From Auriscalpium vulgare (lineage: Eukaryota; Basidiomycota; Agaricomycetes; Russulales; Auriscalpiaceae), in assembly GCA_019915015.1 (NCBI GenBank), contig JAHBBC010000019.1, forward strand, positions 186,001 through 250,000: a stretch of 64,000 nucleotides of DNA. Reading direction: 5' to 3'. The translations under genes and the position numbers were made by a program. Below are positions 31,375 through 41,331 of this stretch, piece after piece. Under the pieces are notes generated by a model. That model saw only the letters and a list, made by a program, of their open reading frames with translations. It did not search any database and was not told the origin of the DNA. Positions within the stretch are counted from its first letter, which is position 1. The number at the start of each line of letters is the position of its first letter.

Positions 31375-34300
31375 CTACTCTTGTTCGGCTTCTGCTTCAT
31401 CATCAGGGGGCTCTACGTCGCGTTGCTCAACTTCGGGTGGATCTGCTTCGTCTTCGTTGCCTTGCGTCTCGCTTTGCTCGAGCTCGCGAAGTCGCTGAGT
31501 ATCTATGTCGATGTCGCGAATGTCAATCTCGATCGGTTCTCGACGAGCGAAGTAAGGAATGACTCGGAACGCGGCAATGGGGCGATCTAGAACGGAAGCG
31601 TCGAGGTCGGCGAGGATGTATGCGCCGCCTCGGTTGCGCGAGATGACGACGAGGGGACCGAGGTAACGTGGACGCATCTTGCGGTTGAGCGACTTCTCTA
31701 TTGCGGTGTTGCGCATGAGTACGAGTGTTCCTCGTTTGAAGTCGAAGTCGCGAATCGTGTGCGAATGTTCAGCTTCAAAGCGTCGAGCGTTCTCGATGCG
31801 AGTCTCGTAGACTTGGGAGCGAAGTGCCGAGATGTCGGCGTAACGCTTCTGGAGAGCGATGGCGCGGCGAGCGATGAGATCTGTAGTCGAGAGTATGGAA
31901 TCTGGAGGGGGCTGGAGATACGTGGCTTCAGCAATGTCCAGGGGAATGAGCGGGTGACAACCCGTGACCGCGAAGTAAGGCGAACAGCCCATGCGTTTCC
32001 GAACCGTGAGGCGCTCCGACCAGAAGACAGAGTGAGCGTGGCGCGCCCATTGTGACTGGTCTCCGTCTGCTGCTTTGAAGAGTGCCTGCCGAACATCGTA
32101 ATGTGAGCGTTCGACTATACCGTTTGCTCGGGAGTTGTAGCCGCTGATTCGAATATGTCGGATGTGGTACAGCGTTTCGAGGTGCTCGAGGGCTTTGATG
32201 AACGGTTTGCCGTTGTCGGTGACGATCTCGCTAAGCGAACCCCAACGGGAGATGATTTCCTCGTAGAAGAACTTTGCGAGTGCGACAGAGTCCTCTTTCT
32301 TGAGTAGACGGAATTCGGGATACGAAGTGATGGAACATCGACCTTGGACGATGTAGCGGTACCCGTTCGAGGGCGGCATGTGCATGGTGTCGACGTAGAT
32401 CTTCGCGAACAAAGAAGCGGGTGGCGCGACGGTTGGGGGTAGGAGGATTTGGAGTCGTTGACGCTGTTGGCAGATTAGACATGTCCGAACATACCACAGG
32501 ACGTCGGCTTCGTAGGACGGCCACCAGAAGCGTTGGCCGATGAGCGAGCGTGTTGCGAACACTCCTCGATGGCCGACTTTATCATGGCAGTCGATGAGGA
32601 TGTCGACGCGGCGTTTCTTGTGCGGGACGAGCTTGTGTCCGCCATCTTTGTTACGACGCCAGAGGCGATCTCTAGTAACGAAGAACTTGGTGGCGTAGCG
32701 AACAAATGTGGTGAACTCGGAGTCGGTCATTTTCTCGGGACGTACTGGGTCTTCTAGCCAATCTCGGACGTAGATGATGCGTTTGTCGGCTTTGTGTGCG
32801 GCTTCGGTGCGCGGGATCTCGCCATATCGCAGCACCGGGGGCTCCTCCTCCATACTTTGATTCTGACCGTCCTCGGTCAGTGCGAACACCTCGTGGACGG
32901 ACGCGGAAGGGGTAGAAGGAGTCCAAGTCGGTTGCTCGTTCATGCTGGCGGTGTGGGCGATGTTCAGGAAGCCGTACAACTCGTCGATCCAGTCGTCGAA
33001 GTCGTCGTCTTCAACTTCGGGAGGATCTCCAGGCTGCCGAACGCGTCGGGAGAGACCGTCGGGGCCGTGAAAAATTCCTGGGACGTGCCGAAGTAGAAAT
33101 TTGAAGGCGAGGATGGAGATAATCCAGCGATTGGTGCTCGCAGTGGGGACTAGATCAGGGTGCTTCAGCATACCGCCAATGGAAAGAGCGTCAACCTCGA
33201 CGATGAGGTTCCGAAGTCCGATGAGGTAGATCTTCAGCGTCTTCAATGCGCGGTAGAGACCATAGATTTCGAGCTTCGGCTGGGAGAAGCGACGTTCGCG
33301 ATCGTTTAGCGATATTGATCCGAACCGACTGTAGTATCGCTTCTTCTTATTCTCTTCGTCTTCTTGGGCGAGGATGTAGCCAACGGCGATGTAGGAGGTG
33401 TCGACGGCGAGGATGACGGCGGCGGGAGATTCGTAGTCGATGGCTCGAAGTGCTTCGGAATGAACGAGTGCGTCCTTGAGGTACTCTTGTGCGATAAGTT
33501 GCTCGGTACCATACTCGAAGTCAACTCCTTTGCGCGTGAGCTTCGTGAGGGGCCAAGCGTGCTTCGCGAAGTCCTTGATGAAGATCCGACAAACGCCAAC
33601 GGTTCCGAGGAACGCGCGAACATCTGAAAGATCTTTACAAGGTCCCCAATTGGTGATCGCGGAGATGGTGGTAGGGTCTGCACGTCTGCCTTCTGGAGTG
33701 CAGAGATGGCGAAGAACCGTGAACTCGCGCGATATGAGGATCGACTTCGTACCGGAGAAGGTGCCCTCTGAATAGCGCATGCGTTGGAGGATTCGGTTCG
33801 TGTTGAGGAGATGTTCCCAGACGAAGCGACGGATGTCTGGGTTCTCTGGTATCATCTCATACGAACCGTCCGCGAGCCTGTAGTCCGACTTCGGGCCTTT
33901 GATGGGGACATCGTCGATGAAGGGGATGGTATATGTCGGAATCTCTTCGCGAAGTATGTGGGTGACGTCGTCGTGGAAAATCGGGACCGAGTTCGTCCAA
34001 CCCATCGGCAGGGTGACGAGGCGATGCGCGCCGTAGGGGGTTTGGAAGGTGGTGAAGTCGCGGGATCGTTCGTCGATGACTCGCTCGTCGTAGCCGACGT
34101 ACAGGTCGAGGATACCACCGCAAGCACGACCTCCGAACTGCTCGGCGAGGTGCTCTTGGATAGGCGGGACTCCGGAATGTGCGACCGTGACGGCGTTGAG
34201 CGGTTCGAGCGAGTGGACGATGTGAAGCTTACCGTCCTTCTTCGCGACACAAAACCACTTCGATCGATAGGAGGAGTTGGAAGGTTCGTAGACGCCTGCA

Positions 34301-35409
34301 TCGATCTTCTTCTTGATCATTCTGCAGACTTCGTCGCGGATGCCTGGGGGTATGGGGATGTTACGATCGACCCAAGGGACATGCGCGACCACTGGGATTT
34401 GAATAGGCGGAAAGTACTCCTCTTTGAAGCTTCCTCGCTCATTCTCGGCCCAGGCGAACGCTTCGTTTTGCTCGGAGATGGTGTTGTGGAGAAGGTCGCG
34501 CTCGGTCGGTGTCAAGAAATCGTAGTTCGGAAGGGCGTCCATGGCGTCGTGTCGCTCTTGGGTATATCGACCGGTAGGTTTGAACTTCGGAGGATGAGGG
34601 TTGAGCGGCGGCATGGACGCGAGTGGATCGCCGGTGATGTTGCGCTCGATTCGGAAGCCTTCAGGAAGCGTACCTAGGACGGGTTTGACTTTCTGCCCGA
34701 CTGGTTTGTACTTCTTCTTGCCGATGAAGGTGTCGTGTATGTCGGCGTCGTGTGTCGAAGGCGAAGTCGCGGGCGTGGCCAAGAAAGGAGTCGAAGTGCG
34801 CTGGGTGCCAAGATAAGAGTCTGGGGATGTTTGGGAAAGTGAGGGGGATGGCGTCATCGGTCCTGTGGAACTGGGCGGGGATTGCAAACCGGGACCGAGG
34901 GGTTGCGAACTGAGAACGTAAGTACGCGAGGACTGAGGAGACGAGGACGATGCAGCAAACTGGTTCGGAACTGCGTGTTTGGGATCAAGATGGGAGTGCT
35001 CAGCCGCCAGTGGCTTTCGAGGCGGGGCGGGACAGATATTCTGCATGAAAGAAGGCGCGGAGTGTTCGGGAAGATGTGAGCGTGCTTCGGAAGCGGTGAC
35101 GTATGCGTGGCGAACCGCCGACTCGTCCGAGGAGTCGATTTGGGTATAGGCGATGATCCGGACATTGTCTCCTTCACCTTCGATGATCATGGCGATGGAG
35201 TTGCCTTCGTCGACTTCGTCTTCAAAGTCGGGCTTGAGCAATTTGCTCCTCGCGAAACCGATGGTGTCCCCGAGGGTATGTGGGGATGACGAGGCGGTCG
35301 CCTGTGTTCGGGTTGCGGATGGTGACCGTCTGGTCCTCGTTCTGGAAGTTGTGAACGATCGACTCGGTGAGGACGTCGAAGGGGCGACCGAGGAGAATGT
35401 CGTAGGCAA
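31375..35409 (-). CDS. Gypsy-B pol: RT, RNase H, integrase
   Basis: A 1,344-codon open frame in the +1 register to gag overlaps it by 188 bp. After a Ser/Pro-rich N-terminal part come RT (SKWFCVAKKDGKLHIVHS, PYGAHRLVTLPMGWTNS, catalytic FIDD near residue 495), RNase H (ILAVDTSYIAVGYILAQE near 670), the integrase zinc motif (HDKVGHRGVF ... CLICQQ near 945), and the DDE core (YVDTMHMPPS, IVTDNGKPF, ANGIVERSHYD, about residues 1,005-1,100). The acidic tail ends at 31,375. The RT palm reads LDLYVGYDE, with FIDD instead of YxDD. No stop or frameshift interrupts it, so the element is recent or still selected. The true N-terminus depends on frameshifting. Confidence 0.93.
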   Translation of the reverse strand: MPTTFSSVAPSTSSPSRSFTTSRTRTRRSPSATRTQATASSSPHTLGDTIGFARSKLLKPDFEDEVDEGNSIAMIIEGEGDNVRIIAYTQIDSSDESAVRHAYVTASEARSHLPEHSAPSFMQNICPAPPRKPLAAEHSHLDPKHAVPNQFAASSSSPQSSRTYVLSSQPLGPGLQSPPSSTGPMTPSPSLSQTSPDSYLGTQRTSTPFLATPATSPSTHDADIHDTFIGKKKYKPVGQKVKPVLGTLPEGFRIERNITGDPLASMPPLNPHPPKFKPTGRYTQERHDAMDALPNYDFLTPTERDLLHNTISEQNEAFAWAENERGSFKEEYFPPIQIPVVAHVPWVDRNIPIPPGIRDEVCRMIKKKIDAGVYEPSNSSYRSKWFCVAKKDGKLHIVHSLEPLNAVTVAHSGVPPIQEHLAEQFGGRACGGILDLYVGYDERVIDERSRDFTTFQTPYGAHRLVTLPMGWTNSVPIFHDDVTHILREEIPTYTIPFIDDVPIKGPKSDYRLADGSYEMIPENPDIRRFVWEHLLNTNRILQRMRYSEGTFSGTKSILISREFTVLRHLCTPEGRRADPTTISAITNWGPCKDLSDVRAFLGTVGVCRIFIKDFAKHAWPLTKLTRKGVDFEYGTEQLIAQEYLKDALVHSEALRAIDYESPAAVILAVDTSYIAVGYILAQEDEENKKKRYYSRFGSISLNDRERRFSQPKLEIYGLYRALKTLKIYLIGLRNLIVEVDALSIGGMLKHPDLVPTASTNRWIISILAFKFLLRHVPGIFHGPDGLSRRVRQPGDPPEVEDDDFDDWIDELYGFLNIAHTASMNEQPTWTPSTPSASVHEVFALTEDGQNQSMEEEPPVLRYGEIPRTEAAHKADKRIIYVRDWLEDPVRPEKMTDSEFTTFVRYATKFFVTRDRLWRRNKDGGHKLVPHKKRRVDILIDCHDKVGHRGVFATRSLIGQRFWWPSYEADVLWYVRTCLICQQRQRLQILLPPTVAPPASLFAKIYVDTMHMPPSNGYRYIVQGRCSITSYPEFRLLKKEDSVALAKFFYEEIISRWGSLSEIVTDNGKPFIKALEHLETLYHIRHIRISGYNSRANGIVERSHYDVRQALFKAADGDQSQWARHAHSVFWSERLTVRKRMGCSPYFAVTGCHPLIPLDIAEATYLQPPPDSILSTTDLIARRAIALQKRYADISALRSQVYETRIENARRFEAEHSHTIRDFDFKRGTLVLMRNTAIEKSLNRKMRPRYLGPLVVISRNRGGAYILADLDASVLDRPIAAFRVIPYFARREPIEIDIRDIDIDTQRLRELEQSETQGNEDEADPPEVEQRDVEPPDDEAEAEQE
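32842..32880 (-). promoter_or_regulatory. Second (central) polypurine-tract module inside Gypsy-B pol
   Basis: The minus strand reads hairpin CTGACCG-agga-CGGTCAG, then AATCAAA, then GTATGGAGGAGGAG. It matches the module next to the 3' LTR at most positions. In frame it encodes LTEDGQNQSMEEEPP, between RNase H and the integrase zinc motif. Confidence 0.7.
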
Positions 35410-37149
35410 CGTTCCGCACGATATGAACCTGCAGGTACAATGTCATGCTTCTGAACTTGATAGGAACGTTACGTGCCAGCCCGAGCGACTCGGAAACCTG
35501 CTTGTTCGCCGATTGGAGGCGAATCTTGATCTCGGGGTCGTAGTGAAGCTCGAGGAAGTGACATACCTCCTCGCTCATCGCTATTACCTGAGATCCAGGG
35601 TCGAGAAGGCATTCGATGGCGACTCGGCTGGCGACAATCCCGTCGATGGACCGAAGCGAGTGGGAGTCGTTTGCGACGGTCAACGCGTCGGGATCGAACA
35701 TGCTGTCGTGCGTGTGAGAGTTCAGGTAGACCTCGATCGGGTCGCTCATGACGCCTTTGTTCGATGCCGGCCAAACGGAGTCGACGGTCGACCTGCGTGG
35801 ATCGGGGGCGTAGTGGGCGAGGAGTACCGTTTCCGAAGCTCGGATTGCCGCTGCTGGCGAAGTGAGCTCCTCGTCGGGTACCTCCTCGATCGTGACCTTG
35901 TGGCTTGGCTCTACTTCCTGGACGTTTGCTGCCCGACGAGGCGTGATCGCGTCGCGGAACTTCTGGCGAACTTCGGGGGCGAGCGAGAGCAGTTCTTCCG
36001 GCGTGAGCGAAAGTCGAACCTCCTTCATGGCGCGTTCGAAGACGGCGTCGGCCAATTCGGTGCGGTGAACCGGCGGCGCGTTGCAAAATTGTGGTTCGCG
36101 AACGGCTGGTTTGCTCGGATCGGCTGGAACCGTCTTCGGTTTGATGGGGGCGGAGGTCGCGTCGCGGACGTTGCGGAATGGGTGAACTGGAGTTTGCTCA
36201 ACTTCGCTCGCCTCGGGTTCGGGTGCCTGTGGCGCTTGCTTCGGAGGCTCTGCTTGCGCAATCTTCGGAGGCGGTGGGCCAACTTTGGCTTTAGCCGGGC
36301 GAGTAATCTCGACCCCATCGAAGACTTGCGCATATGCAGCATGTTGCGACCGAAGTGCAGCCAGTTCGGCTTCGAGTCCTGCGATGCGATCTACCTTCGT
36401 GAGCGAAAACGTTTGAAGCGGAGTGGGGAGCAATTCCATCATGAGGGTCGAAGCTACCACGGGCTTGACCGAAGGGTTGCGACGATACCACTCTTGGACT
36501 CGGTCGCGCAAGAAGTCGCCGGTGATGGCCCGAGGAACGAAGCTGCCGTTCGCAAGCGTGACCTTGCCTTCGCCGTTCCGAACGATAAGGCCTGCGCGAA
36601 CGTCTTCTTCGACGAGCTCGCAAGACGATATACGATGTTCGGAGCTTCCACAGTACAAACAACGTCCGGCAAGGCGCAGCATTGCTGCTGCGCGTGCGTC
36701 CGCTGAGGAAGTACTTGCGGTGGAAGACGCGACTGCGGCTGGTGCTGCTGCTGCTTCGACTGCGTTCGCTGCCGCTTTGATCGGGCCCGCTAGTGTTGCG
36801 AGCGAACCACCTTGCATCAAGCTTCGGACGAGTGTCGCAAGGAGATCTTCTGCCTTGATGGTTGGGGCAGGTGAAGGCGTGGCGGCGACGACAACTGGCG
36901 CTGGGGGAACGACTGGGGTGGCTACGTGCGCGCCGGTCCGAAACGCGTCGACGTCGGACTGGAGGACGTACTGCCCGGCGAGATAGGCGTCCGAGACGTC
37001 GTAAGGGTCGCCTGCGATGACGTCGGGCTTCTTGATCTGGAGCCGAGAGTTAACCTTCGGCCAGAGGGCGTTCGGGATACCTCGGGAGAACGCTCGGTTC
37101 TGCTCCATCGTCGAAAGACGTCCATTGAGCACTAGGAAGCCCGAAATGG
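35222..37149 (-). pseudogene. Gypsy-B gag-protease, N-terminus replaced by SINE
   Basis: The frame enters at 37,149 (TISGFLVLNGRLSTMEQNRA) directly after the SINE end. It contains gag helical segments (YDVSDAYLAGQYVL), an Ala-rich linker, a CCHC zinc knuckle CLYCGSSEHRISSC (C-x2-C-x4-H-x4-C), a coiled-coil-like piece, a Pro-rich linker, and an aspartic protease (ECLLDPGSQVIAMSEE, later YDILLGRPF). The usual Asp-Ser/Thr-Gly is Asp-Pro-Gly-Ser. The frame ends at 35,222 within the pol overlap. Some gag and the initiator codon are lost, so this copy cannot express Gag normally. Confidence 0.9.
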
Positions 37150-37626
37150 TTACGATTCCCTTGAATCGTTTCTTATGTAAGCACCAGTCGCCATTTTTGG
37201 ACCCCCATGCAACTTTCATCTTCCCCCCCATATATAGCTATTTGTTCACACGGTCCAATTTCCCTAGCAAACACAATTCCCCCTCTTCGCACTTCAAAAG
37301 ACTCCCGTTTCAGACAGTATTTCGCATTTTTTAAGCTAACTAGAATAGATATGCACATAATTTCAGTGGCTCTGAAGTCAGAAGAAAATGCTCCATAATT
37401 GCCATTTCCGGTAAATAATTCCCACGCTTGATCCCATGACGTCAGTCTCGGATGCACAGCACAAGTGCACTCGGAAACTACGTCATTCCTCTCTACTCCG
37501 GCTACTGTACTACCCGGACTCGATTACCAATCTTTTCAAAACTGTTTATAACAGGAATTGAACTGCAAACCTTCAAGTTTAGAAGACTATACAGTGCAGA
37601 TACCACTAGACTACAGAGCCATTGAC
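37150..37626 (-). mobile_element. tRNA-derived SINE (copy 3, 477 bp)
   Basis: On the minus strand it has box A TAGTCTAGTGG directly after GGCTCTG and box B as GTTCAATTCC, then GTAGCCGGAGTAGAG, CGTGGGAATTATTTACCGG and GCATATCT blocks shared with copy 2. It ends in hairpin ACGATTC-aagg-GAATCGT plus AA. Compared with the other copies, the innermost pair changes from A-T to C-G, preserving the stem. It abuts Gypsy-B gag on its 3' side. Confidence 0.85.
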
Positions 37627-37629
37627 AAT

Positions 37630-37689
37630 AGCCCTACTCAATATCATTTTATTTCGCCATTTTATTTCGCCTCGTATATGAGCTCGAGG
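37630..37689 (+). repeat. Harbinger left TIR (60 bp)
   Basis: It starts AGCCCTACTCAATATC and ends GAGCTCGAGG; identical in reverse complement to 41,269-41,328. It contains a direct repeat of ATTTTATTTCGCC. Confidence 0.97.
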
Positions 37690-37825
37690 CACGCGAAGTG
37701 ATGGAGCCGAGATCAGGACTGTCGATATAAAAGTTTATTAGCCGTATATTCTGGGATATATCCATGTCGGAGTGTGAATACGGACAGTGCTGCGCGAGGC
37801 CGCGCGTCGGCGACATCACCTCTCC

Positions 37826-39248
37826 ATGGCTCGCACTAGGGGGCGTTCTGGTCGCGCAAGCAGATCGGAGCGTCCCTCTCTTACTGCTCTCGAGGCCCTC
37901 TGCGTCCTGTTGCTGGCTGAAGCCGAAGATGACGAAGATCTCGTGGTCGCTGCGATGCTCGCCGGGCTGGCTCGCAGCAGACGGATGGAATCTCCCAGAA
38001 GTCGCAAGTTTGGGCCGCGCGGACGCTACGACCAAGTCAAGTGTGAAGCCTTTCTTGCATGGTTGATAGAAGATGCGTCGGAGCGGATGTTCAAGACTTG
38101 GTTCATCTGTGTTGAGCAAAACTCGTGCGTCTGTCGACCATAGCCGATGAAATGTTGATCAGGATGAGTCGTGCCGCTTTCTGGCACCTGTATGACTTGA
38201 TCAAGGACGACCCCGTGTTCCATAGCACGAGCCAGCGACCCCAGCGACCCGTCAAGTTCCACTCGCAACATTTCTCTGCCGGATGGGTGCTGAAGGGATC
38301 CTGAAGACCTCGGGCGTCCTCGCAATCGCCGAGGGGACCGTGTTCCTTTACACGCGCCGCGTGTGTCAAGCCTTCCGCAACATCCGCCAGGACCATCTGG
38401 CGTGGCCGGGCCCTGGCCGCCGCGCATTCCTGTCTGAGGAGATGGACGCCGGCTGGGGCTTCGTTGGTTGCATCAGCATTGGCGACGGCAGCTACATCTT
38501 CCTCGCAACGCGCCCGTCTGTCAACGGATATGCATTCTGGTGCCGCAAGAAGCGGTATGCGGTACGTCGTTTCGTCTTTCGTCTTTCATACATGTCATCT
38601 TATAGGCACTTACAGCTTGTCATACAAGCTACAGTGGATCACCGCGCGATTTTCACGTCGTACGACTTTGGCTGGCCCGGCTCCGTTCAAGATAGCCGCG
38701 TTTGGTCAAATTCACATCTCTGGCGCCATCGCAACGAGTACTTCGAGCCGCACGAGTACGTCTTAGTGGACAAAGGTATGCACAACACCTTCAGCGCCGG
38801 TTTGTGCGCGCACTGACGGCTATATACAGGCTATCCCTTGACCCCTTTCACCATACGCCCCTTCAATGATCACGACCTCACCGACGACCCCGTTGAGTCC
38901 GCACGGCGCACGAAATTCAACCGGAAGCTCTCATCTCTCCGGATCTTCGTCGAGCACGCCTTTGGTCGGCTTAAAGGGCGCTTCCCCATCCTCCGCAACA
39001 TGCCCGGTCGCAATCTCAAGGAGGTCTACCGCACAATCGAGGCCCTCATGATCATTCACAACATCCTCGAGGCATTCGGCGACGACCCAAGCATGCTCAA
39101 GCACTACAACGGTGCGGAAGATGCCGATGTGGATGCAGTACGCGGCGAGGCTGACGCACGGGTGGTTCTCGAAATGGATGGTGACGACATGTATCGCGCG
39201 GGCCTGTTGCGTCGCAAACAGCTTCTTGACCTCATTGTTCCCCCGTAG
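37826..39248 (+). CDS. PIF/Harbinger transposase (DDE_Tnp_4 type), apparently frameshifted
   Basis: The start MARTRGRSGRASRSER at 37,826 is in the frame of a helical N-terminus. Then come RMSRAAFWHLYDLIKDDPVF, PLATFLCRMGAEG and EGTVFLYTRRVCQAFRNIRQ (helix-turn-helix-like). Catalytic residues: Asp in CISIGDGSYIF, Asp in EYVLVDKG, and Glu in RIFVEHAFGRLKGRFPIL. Two introns fit: GTACGTCG...TTACAG near 38,562-38,617 and GTATGC...TACAG near 38,776-38,829. The frame changes near 38,110 and 38,258 with coding sequence on both sides and no room for an intron, so one-base losses are likely. Role: cut-and-paste of the element. Confidence 0.85.
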
Positions 39249-39339
39249 ACAGTAGTAGCTAATCAAAGTGCAATGAGTATTATAGAATATAAGCCTTTAT
39301 ACATGAACAGTGCAATTAGTGAAAGAAATACGCGTGAAC

Positions 39340-41066
39340 TTAGTCTGCAGTGCCCGATGCCGCCGCCGCCGCCTCGCCCGCCGCCGCCACCTTTGCTGTT
39401 TCCGCTGTGACTGCGCGTTCCTCTTCATCTGTCAGCCGCTGCACAAGCCGCTCGCCTTGTTGGCGGATGAGTGGGTTGACGTGATCTACCATGGCCATGG
39501 CGGTCGCCCACTGTTCCGCGGCTGCCTTGCGACGCGCCTGCTCTCGCCGCTCCTCGAATTCCTGGCGCTCCCGCTCTTCGCGAAGCTTGGCAAGGTCCAG
39601 TTGGATCTTATCAACCTTCTCTTGGCGCTTGTTCCGTGCCTCGACATTTTTCAACGCGCGCGCGACCATGGACGAGAAATCGTCGCTTCCATCACCACGC
39701 TTACGCTTTTTCTGCGACTTCTTCCCTGCCTTTGACTTCTTGTTGGTGTGGCTGTCGCCACTGCTGTCTGAGTGCTCATCATCCGCCGTTTCGTGCTCGC
39801 TGTTGCTTCCATCATCATCGGATACTGCGCGAGCCGAGCTGAAGTCATCGTGCCGTACGACGCTCGCGTCATCTTTTGCACTGGAAACAGGGTCAGCTGT
39901 CGTGTGATTGGCATTTGGTAGGGTGGGAACGCACACTTTATTAATTGCCTCGTAGATGCGAGATGCCTCGAACGCGTCCAGCACTTTCTGCGAGAACATG
40001 TTCCTCACTTTGGCTTTCCCCTCCCTTATTTGTCTGTCCGCGTCTCCGTCACCACCTCCAGTGTGCTGACTCATAATCCGAACAGCTTTGTACTTCTCCC
40101 AGGCTTGATTCCACCAGTAGTTGCGGATCTGCGTGGGGGTCACGCGCTTCGAGAGAACAACAGAGGCAATCTACGGCATAACAGGTGAGCAAATTTACGC
40201 CGGGAATGGCTTTGGATGCTTACATGTATGAAGACGCGATGCTGATTCACTCGAAAGGTGGGCCAGCGCTCGGGCGACGTGATGCATTCGACAGCCTTCA
40301 GCTTGTCCGTGTTCGAGAGTCCTTTCGGCTCCGTTTTCTTTGCCTCCTTCACCTTCAGCGCAGCTGCATCCATCTGCGCCTCTGTGAGCTCCAATATTTC
40401 ATCGTCCGAGCCGCCTGCATCGCGCCGGTTGCCCTGCCCGGACTTGCTGCCTTTGCCGGCATTCGTGCGGCCCTTCTTGTTAGCAGGTGTCTTTGCAGGC
40501 GTCGGTAATGGTGCCTTCTCACCAGCATTTGATGTCGGAGAGGCTGGAGCAGGCGGATGCGGGGCCTGAGAAGGAACAACGGGTGTCGGGAGGGGTTGCT
40601 CGGCCGGTATGTTAGCGTGGCGACCGGCGTTGCCGACGCCGTCACCTGCGATGACGGCTTTCGAACGTGTTGCACGCCGGGTAGGTTGCTCGGGCTGAGT
40701 AACAGCGGCTTGTGGTGGCTTGAGTAAGGAGAATTCCTGCGACCAGACGAAATGCTCTTCGAGAGCTTCGCCGTCGCCGGGGCGCGCCGCATTGGAAGGG
40801 CGCACAATGGGCGTTCCCGTGCCCCATTGAACGGCATTTTGCGCCGGCGCTACGTCGTATTGAGCACGGTTGTCGATATACTGGTGCGGAGGGCGCCACT
40901 GCTGATGGAGCCGGTGATTTTCAGTGTTGGGATGCTGAGGGCCGGGATGGAAGGGAGGAAGAGGGTGTGCATACTGCTCTGCAGTAGCTGGATGTGCAAG
41001 AGGGCCCCGACGGCGTGGACTGATGGGCTGTGGGTAGGGTGGAAAGCCCCCGAAGTGATGGTTCAT
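39340..41066 (-). CDS. Harbinger second protein, Myb/SANT-like DNA-binding
   Basis: The start MNHHFGGFPPYPQPISPRRR (41,066) opens a Pro/Gln-rich, disordered N-terminal half. The trihelix-like domain is KLKAVECITSPERWPTFRVN, an intron (GTAAGC...CGTAG), then VLSKRVTPTQIRNYWWNQAW and EKYKAVRI, with the HTGGGDGD motif that follows it in fungal Harbinger partners. A second intron (GTGTGCG...ACGACAG) precedes an acidic Ser/Asp region, KKRKRGDGSDD and a long Glu/Arg coiled coil (LAKLREERERQEFEERREQ). Known partners bind subterminal DNA and carry the transposase to the nucleus. It runs tail to tail with the transposase. Confidence 0.8.
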
Positions 41067-41268
41067 GGGGGCAGACTGCAATTCCACCAAGTCAAAAGTG
41101 CCACACGGCGGCAACTCTGCTTCACGACGAATCGCTCGGGCAATTACATTCCAAACCCCGACAGCAATCAACAAGGACAGAATGCGAGAGATAAATATAT
41201 GGTTAAGGTTAAGAGAGGCCGCGGATAGTTATGTGCGGGACCCTGTTCAGGGTCTGATGTCGGCTAGC

Positions 41269-41328
41269 ACCTCGAGCTCATATACGAGGCGAAATAAAAT
41301 GGCGAAATAAAATGATATTGAGTAGGGC
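41269..41328 (-). repeat. Harbinger right TIR (60 bp)
   Basis: Exact reverse complement of the left TIR, ending TTGAGTAGGGCT before the AAT duplication. Confidence 0.97.
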
Positions 41329-41331
41329 TAA

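Larger units (their letters stand above)
26830..37149 (-). mobile_element. Gypsy-B: Ty3/Gypsy element with antisense gene, 5' end missing
   Basis: In minus orientation the order is truncated gag-protease (37,149-35,222), pol (35,409-31,375), an antisense gene (28,992-30,957, plus strand), polypurine tract (28,426-28,415) and 3' LTR (28,414-26,830). The 5' LTR, primer site and gag N-terminus are replaced at 37,150 by a SINE and unrelated DNA. It was inserted in the Gypsy-A integrase C-terminus. Confidence 0.92.
37630..41328. mobile_element. Complete PIF/Harbinger DNA transposon (3,699 bp)
   Basis: It is bounded by perfect 60-bp terminal inverted repeats, with AAT on both sides (37,627-37,629 and 41,329-41,331) as the 3-bp target duplication. 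It carries two convergent genes, the usual Harbinger pair: a DDE transposase (plus) and a Myb/SANT-like protein (minus). Perfect TIRs suggest recent activity. Confidence 0.95.

Noticed and set aside
35153..36706. 517-aa plus-strand frame
   Set aside because: It is the antisense shadow of Gypsy-B gag-protease, whose zinc knuckle and protease motifs are on the minus strand. The same holds for 33,784-34,677 (shadow of pol) and 25,144-25,818 (shadow of Copia).
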